Origin: Leptodactylus fallax
Lineage: Eukaryota; Chordata; Amphibia; Anura; Leptodactylidae
Assembly (NCBI GenBank): GCA_947044405.1
Contig: CAMRHE010000067.1
Location: 2,797,501-2,861,500, forward strand
Length of the DNA: 64,000 nucleotides
Direction of reading: 5' to 3'
Part shown: positions 59,808 through 64,000 of the stretch, in pieces
Position numbering within the stretch: position 1 is the first letter of the stretch
Layout: the number at the start of each line of letters is the position of its first letter
Program-made: the position numbers and the translations under genes
Notes under the pieces: generated by a model
What the model was told of the DNA's origin: nothing
The model's input: only the letters and a program-made list of their open reading frames with translations
Database searches by the model: none

Positions 59808-60476
59808 ACCATTGAGCTTGATACGGAATCAAAAGGCCTCATTGCTTATATGAATGCTGCAACCTCTATACATTGTGGGGCTGTTGAATGACAGACTCCC
59901 ACCTATCTGATATTAAATATCTAGTCTAAGGATAGGTCATCAATATCAGAGTCCCAGGAAAAATAACTCTAAGAAGTAGAGATTGCAATGAGCGAATCTA
60001 AACACTATTATCTTCGAGAGGAGAAGGAAGGTCAATGTTTGTATGACTTTCTTATCTCTATCAAGCAAAGGTCTTCAGTATTCCATGCTAAAACCAAATA
60101 CAATTGAGGGAAAATGAGTCACTTTTGCCAGCGTGAGCTATTAAAGTGGTTTAATTGACAAGAGTAATTTTCTCTGCCTGGCTGCATAGAAATATGATTT
60201 TCTTGTATGTGTTCTTCTGCTAATTCTGCTTTTTCAAGATAGTTTCTTCGAAATGTTATCAAGACGAAAAACATGCATATTAATTCACTTCTTCTGGAAA
60301 TGTAATTAATACAGCTTGCCTTCGCGACAAAGCCATCAGCTGGAATATAAAGAGCTCAAGCAATACATTGACTCTTTCAGAGATGCTCCAGCTATCATGG
60401 ACTACGTACTGCTTACTTTATTTACCACTAAGTGTCTTTCCTATTAGCTTCTGCCAATTACCTCCTAAAAGGTTAT
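59808..60476. other. Unassigned, candidate conserved block within
   Basis: 59930-59970 has GGATAGGTCATCAATATC repeat words. The 60120-60330 part is AT-rich and free of repeat structure; see findings. Confidence 0.35.
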
Positions 60477-60480
60477 TTAA

Positions 60481-60963
60481 AGGGAATCTGTCAGGGCAAT
60501 TTGGGACACTAAACCACCCACACGTCCATATGGACCTGGGGTTTAGTGTCCCAAATCACCCTGTTATAACACAATCCATGGCCGCATTAAAAATAAAAAA
60601 ACTTTATACTCCCCCTGCCGCTGTACTCCCCGCGCCTGTGCAGTTCTTCAATGAAGCCAGAGGAGTACACCTCAGCTTCTCTGCGCATGTCCCGTACCTC
60701 CGGCAATTGCGCAGTGAAGCCGGGGCGTCCATCTTTGGCTTCACTGAAGAACAGCGCAGACGCCAGGAGGCGTGCCAACAAAGAATCTCATGAATAAGCC
60801 GGACTGTTCTCGCCAAACAGCGCTCATCGGACCCTTCTCTGTTTTTTTTATTTTTAATGCGCCTGCAGATTGCATTACAACGGGACAATTTGGGACACTA
60901 AACCCCAGGTCTATAAGGACCTGTAGGTGGTTTAGTGTCCCAGATTGACCTGACAGATTATCT
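60481..60963. mobile_element. TTAA-flanked palindromic MITE
   Basis: TTAA at the left (60477-60480) and TTAT at the right. The ends are AGGGAATCTGTCAGG and, in complement, AGATAATCTGTCAGG. Subterminal halves mirror each other: TTTGGGACACTAAACCACC against GGTGGTTTAGTGTCCCAGA. Related to 17947-18246. The open frames inside are palindrome artefacts. Confidence 0.9.
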
Positions 60964-61203
60964 TTATAGCTTTCCTAGTCGTCAGTGCATATTTTAATTA
61001 TTACTTATTAACCTACTAATTCAGGAAACATGCATGTTCGGGCATACTGCGGTACAGGCTCCGTCTGTCTCCAAGTGAAGCACAATAGTCAATGTGTACT
61101 GTAGTATAACTAGTTATAAGGTAAGTTATAAGGTAAGGCAGAAACAAAGAAATGTAAAAGATTGATGACATAAAAAGACTACATGGTCTATTTAGTCTAC
61201 CTA

Positions 61204-61367
61204 GAGTTGTAACTTTAAGTTCCTGGAATGCAATGCAGAATCTATAATGGGGTCCTGCCTACCATGTGCCCTTTAGAATAGTTGTGTATTTTATATGTCA
61301 GATGACCCTCAGGGTCTAGGGCACGGTAGTGACTGCTGCTACTATACCCCCTATAGCTACACCTGTG
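61204..61367. mobile_element. hAT MITE relic, same family as 50009-50172
   Basis: Shares AATCTATAATGG, TAGAATAGT and GTATTTTATATG with the copy at 50009 (which has AATCTATAATGG, GAATAGTG and ATTTTATGTGG) and ends TAGCTACACCTGTG. The target duplication was not recovered. Confidence 0.65.
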
Positions 61368-62280
61368 TATCTATAAACAAAGACTCTCACACAGGGCTGG
61401 AATGAATTGGCCACAGCAGCCATTTTATTAACAAATACAAAACAATAACCATTTGTATAAAACCATAACTGATCCCACCATACCCATTTTGACTAAGGAG
61501 GTCCTCGGAGCCACCTTTCTGGCCTATTATTTCCTATTTCCTTTAAATTATTATTATTATTATTATTAAGCCCAGCTTGGAGGCACCAAATCACCCTTCG
61601 CGGGTGCAAGAATCCATCTCCTAACGGATCCTTTGATCCCAGGCCAGACTAAATTCCACAGCCACCGCACTAATCCTTTTGGGGAGTCCAGAGCCTTCCC
61701 TGCTCCCCCCACAACCATATTTCCACATCCTTCGTCTCCAACTCCAAGGACCCCTCGCCAAGCTGCCATGACAATATCCAATATATAACCCCATGACCCA
61801 AATACCCCCCATATCCTGATCCCCTTATGAACCCAACCACCTCATACTGCATTCTATAAATAAGGGAGGGAGGGTGGGACCTTCCCTGATCTTCAGTAGC
61901 GTGACTGCCATTGTCTTTGCGGGCTTTTCTATTTAAGCGCCGCGCTGCAACCAAACCCAGACGCAACCTACCAGCGTCTTCAGAACAGCCAATTCCTCAG
62001 TCCAGCACGCGCCCATGTCATGGGTGGCCTCCCACAAGGCTGCACCTTCAGTCCAGCCTCCTCTAACTCTGCCCACCAGCCCATCATAGCTAACACACCC
62101 GGAGCCTCAGTATTTTCGGGTGTTGCATTGTTGAAATAGAGTCTAACTATGCGTCTCCTATATGTAACCCTAACCTGCCTGGTTTACGTGGATACAGCAG
62201 GTAGTGCCTCATACTAACAGTCACTGGAGCCAGCGCCACCTACTGGATCCACAGCCTACCAGGCAGCACCTGATCTTACC
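61368..62280. other. Unassigned block with C-rich centre
   Basis: Higher GC than its surroundings. Contains (ATT)n at 61547-61568, GGAGGCACCAAATCACCC, a TATTTAAG near 61930 and CCGCGCTGCAACC. It looks repeat-derived (LTR or LINE 5' region), but I could not identify termini or coding motifs. Confidence 0.3.
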
Positions 62281-63183
62281 CACTCCATTCTATCATCTAC
62301 CCTGAGTCTTCCCTTATATTATTTCCATTTTATCTTGAGATAGACATGTTCTCATTCACTTACTGTAGGTTTCGCAACAACCTCTGCTTGAAGTTTGTGC
62401 CAAGCCCCAAGCACTCTTACAGTAAAATATTATGTCCTGACATTAGTTCTGATCTTCACCGAGAATTTTTACTCTTAAGATCAGTAGTTTCTACTCTAGA
62501 CCTATTAATGTGTATCTAGCTAGGACCAGAAAACACAAATTAACCCATTCCTGACACATGACATAGTAATATGTCAGGCACAACATATGGAGAGGACTTA
62601 GGAGTTGTCATTCACTGACAGGACTGGCTCCTTGATTTCTCTACATAGAAAGTGCAGAGATCTCATTGGATACATGACAGGTTATACTGGTTATCCCACA
62701 AAACAGTCTGCCCTATAACATGTTCCCTACAGACTGGCTTGCGTTTTTCATGTGTTGGTTGCCTTTAAATAAACACAGATTTTATTTAATTTTCTCATTG
62801 TGCACACTTTCCAACATTTCTAAGAATCATTACTAGAGCCTTGCTTTATAGGTCTCAAGGATGAGAACATTAAATTTCCTGTAGTAAATAATGGAGCCTT
62901 AGAGGCAGTGACGATACTACATCTAGATTTCTCTGCTGCAATATATTGGAAAGAAAGCAAAATTATTATGCTACTTTAGAAAAAAACCAAACTAAAAGTG
63001 CTGCCTTATTTTATTATTTCATATCATGACTATGCATGTCCCTGGTAATACCATCAGGGGGAGCTATCTGCTTTGTCTTCAACAGGATCAGTTTACATAC
63101 TATTGTTGTGTAAGGCGAAACACTATTTTGGCACCGTTTATCTGGGGGCGCTATTTATCTACTTCACGGCTGGCACATAATGT
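62281..63183. other. No recognisable feature
   Basis: Unassigned AT-rich sequence. Confidence 0.4.
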
Positions 63184-63187
63184 TTAA

Positions 63188-63420
63188 AGGATACAACAAA
63201 AATGTTCTTTTTAAAAGTATTGTCCAGGATCAATAAAATGGGGCAATAAGATAATGTAAAAGATTAAATGGATCAATACTTACCTATTAGATGTCCTGCC
63301 ATTCTAATGTCACCACTCAGGTGCGATCCACCATTGTTTCTTTCCTGTGCTGATGTCATGGTGACATACATGACCACTGCAGCCAATCACTGGCCCTGTT
63401 TTTGTTGACCCCAGTAACCT
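63188..63420. mobile_element. TTAA-type MITE fragment
   Basis: TTAA sites at 63184-63187 and 63211-63214, followed by AAGTATTGTCCAGGATC and CAATACTTACCTATTAG. These features are shared by TTAA MITEs in which a TACTTACC-like word lies near the end. The right end was not found. Confidence 0.4.
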
Positions 63421-63599
63421 CTTCAATTTAAATGTACGTATGTATCTTTCTCATCTATAGAACTGTATAACCCTGGGCGTAAACTTTTTTTTTTGCCCAA
63501 ATACAGCTCCTCACCATTTCCACTTAACAGCTTTACTGGGATGTCAAAGGATTAAGTTCTCATACACATGACAGTGAGTGGAGGTGTGACGGATGTATT

Positions 63600-63885
63600 T
63601 AAAACACAATGGGCCAGATCTATTAAACTGTACCACGCTCACCACATTGTGTGAGTATGGGCAGAGCAAGAGAGCAAGGCAGGGACGCCTCGGACCGACA
63701 TATTGATTATCACTAACTCCAGTTTTCTAGTGTGAGGTTTTTAATGGAAATGTACGCCAGTTCATAACTAGATTACATCTTCCTTCTGACTCATGGGCGT
63801 GCACCTGATGTATAAAAAGGTCAGAGCCTTGTACCTGCCGGGGCCTTCATATGAAACGCCAGTCTTAATAAATCTGCCACAATGA
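63600..63885. mobile_element. MITE related to 33957-34303
   Basis: The left end GGGCCAGATCTATTAAACTG and the right end GCCAGTCTTAATAAATCTGC are inverted repeats. The interior phrases GGACGCCTCGGACCGACATA and TTGATTATCACTAACTCCAG align with the 33957 copy. Confidence 0.7.
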
Positions 63886-64000
63886 TTTCAATGCGTCGAT
63901 TCATATGTCTATTTTTATGACAGACCATTTTTCACAGCTGTCAAAAAACTGTCATTCTCTATCTTTGTCTGTATTGACGGATCTGCAGACCCAATAGAAA

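Noticed and set aside
60368..60793. 141-codon open frame
   Set aside because: Most of it lies in the TTAA MITE 60481-60963, and the mirrored strand gives comparable frames.

Overview
The window looks like non-genic DNA from a vertebrate, most probably an anuran amphibian. I infer this from the repeat mix: several distinct Tc1/mariner families, many TTAA-flanked and hAT-type non-autonomous elements, and degraded CR1/L2/Rex1-type LINEs, all in AT-rich sequence. I could recognise no host exon, tRNA, rRNA or CpG-island promoter. The window is therefore probably intergenic or lies inside a large intron, and almost every recognisable coding region belongs to a transposon.

Layout. 1-3612 is a minus-strand APE-type LINE whose reverse transcriptase is split by a 1.06-kb LTR-like insertion. 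3958-4385 is a TGATGTCA-rich tandem array. 4774-6405 is a decayed Tc1 element, followed by a TTAA-flanked repeat (6689-7512) and a 5'-truncated CR1 tail (7557-8113). 10398-11444 is a Tc1 element with an internal in-frame deletion. 12-19 kb holds GATA microsatellites, a defective Tc1 copy (13499-14437), several MITEs and a LINE relic. 19851-21016 is a foldback sequence split by a hAT element that carries its own minisatellite. 21-34 kb is mostly MITEs plus a solo LTR-like unit (22421-22926). 35516-36449 is a sister of the defective 13.5-kb Tc1 copy. 39932-41580 is a nearly complete Tc1 element. 43840-45406 is a Tc1-like element with an uninterrupted 338-residue transposase. 48-51 kb has a MITE-in-MITE nest and an L2/CR1 relic carrying another MITE. 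52-64 kb has a Tc1 relic, five large palindromic MITEs, a perfect triplicated 25-mer and unassigned DNA.

How the parts relate. The genes do not form a pathway. The autonomous-type transposase at 44017-45033 could in principle mobilise relatives with the same ends. The other Tc1 copies show successive decay: two nonsense codons, a frameshift with stops, N-terminal loss, an in-frame central deletion, and finally a 65-bp end-only remnant. Nested insertions with intact target duplications allow the order of events to be read. I found no convincing previously undescribed biological system. The strongest leads are the intact DD35E-type transposase, the shared lesion in two defective Tc1 copies, a hairpin with 66-bp arms at 65/66 identity, and three unmasked AT-rich blocks that may be conserved non-coding elements.
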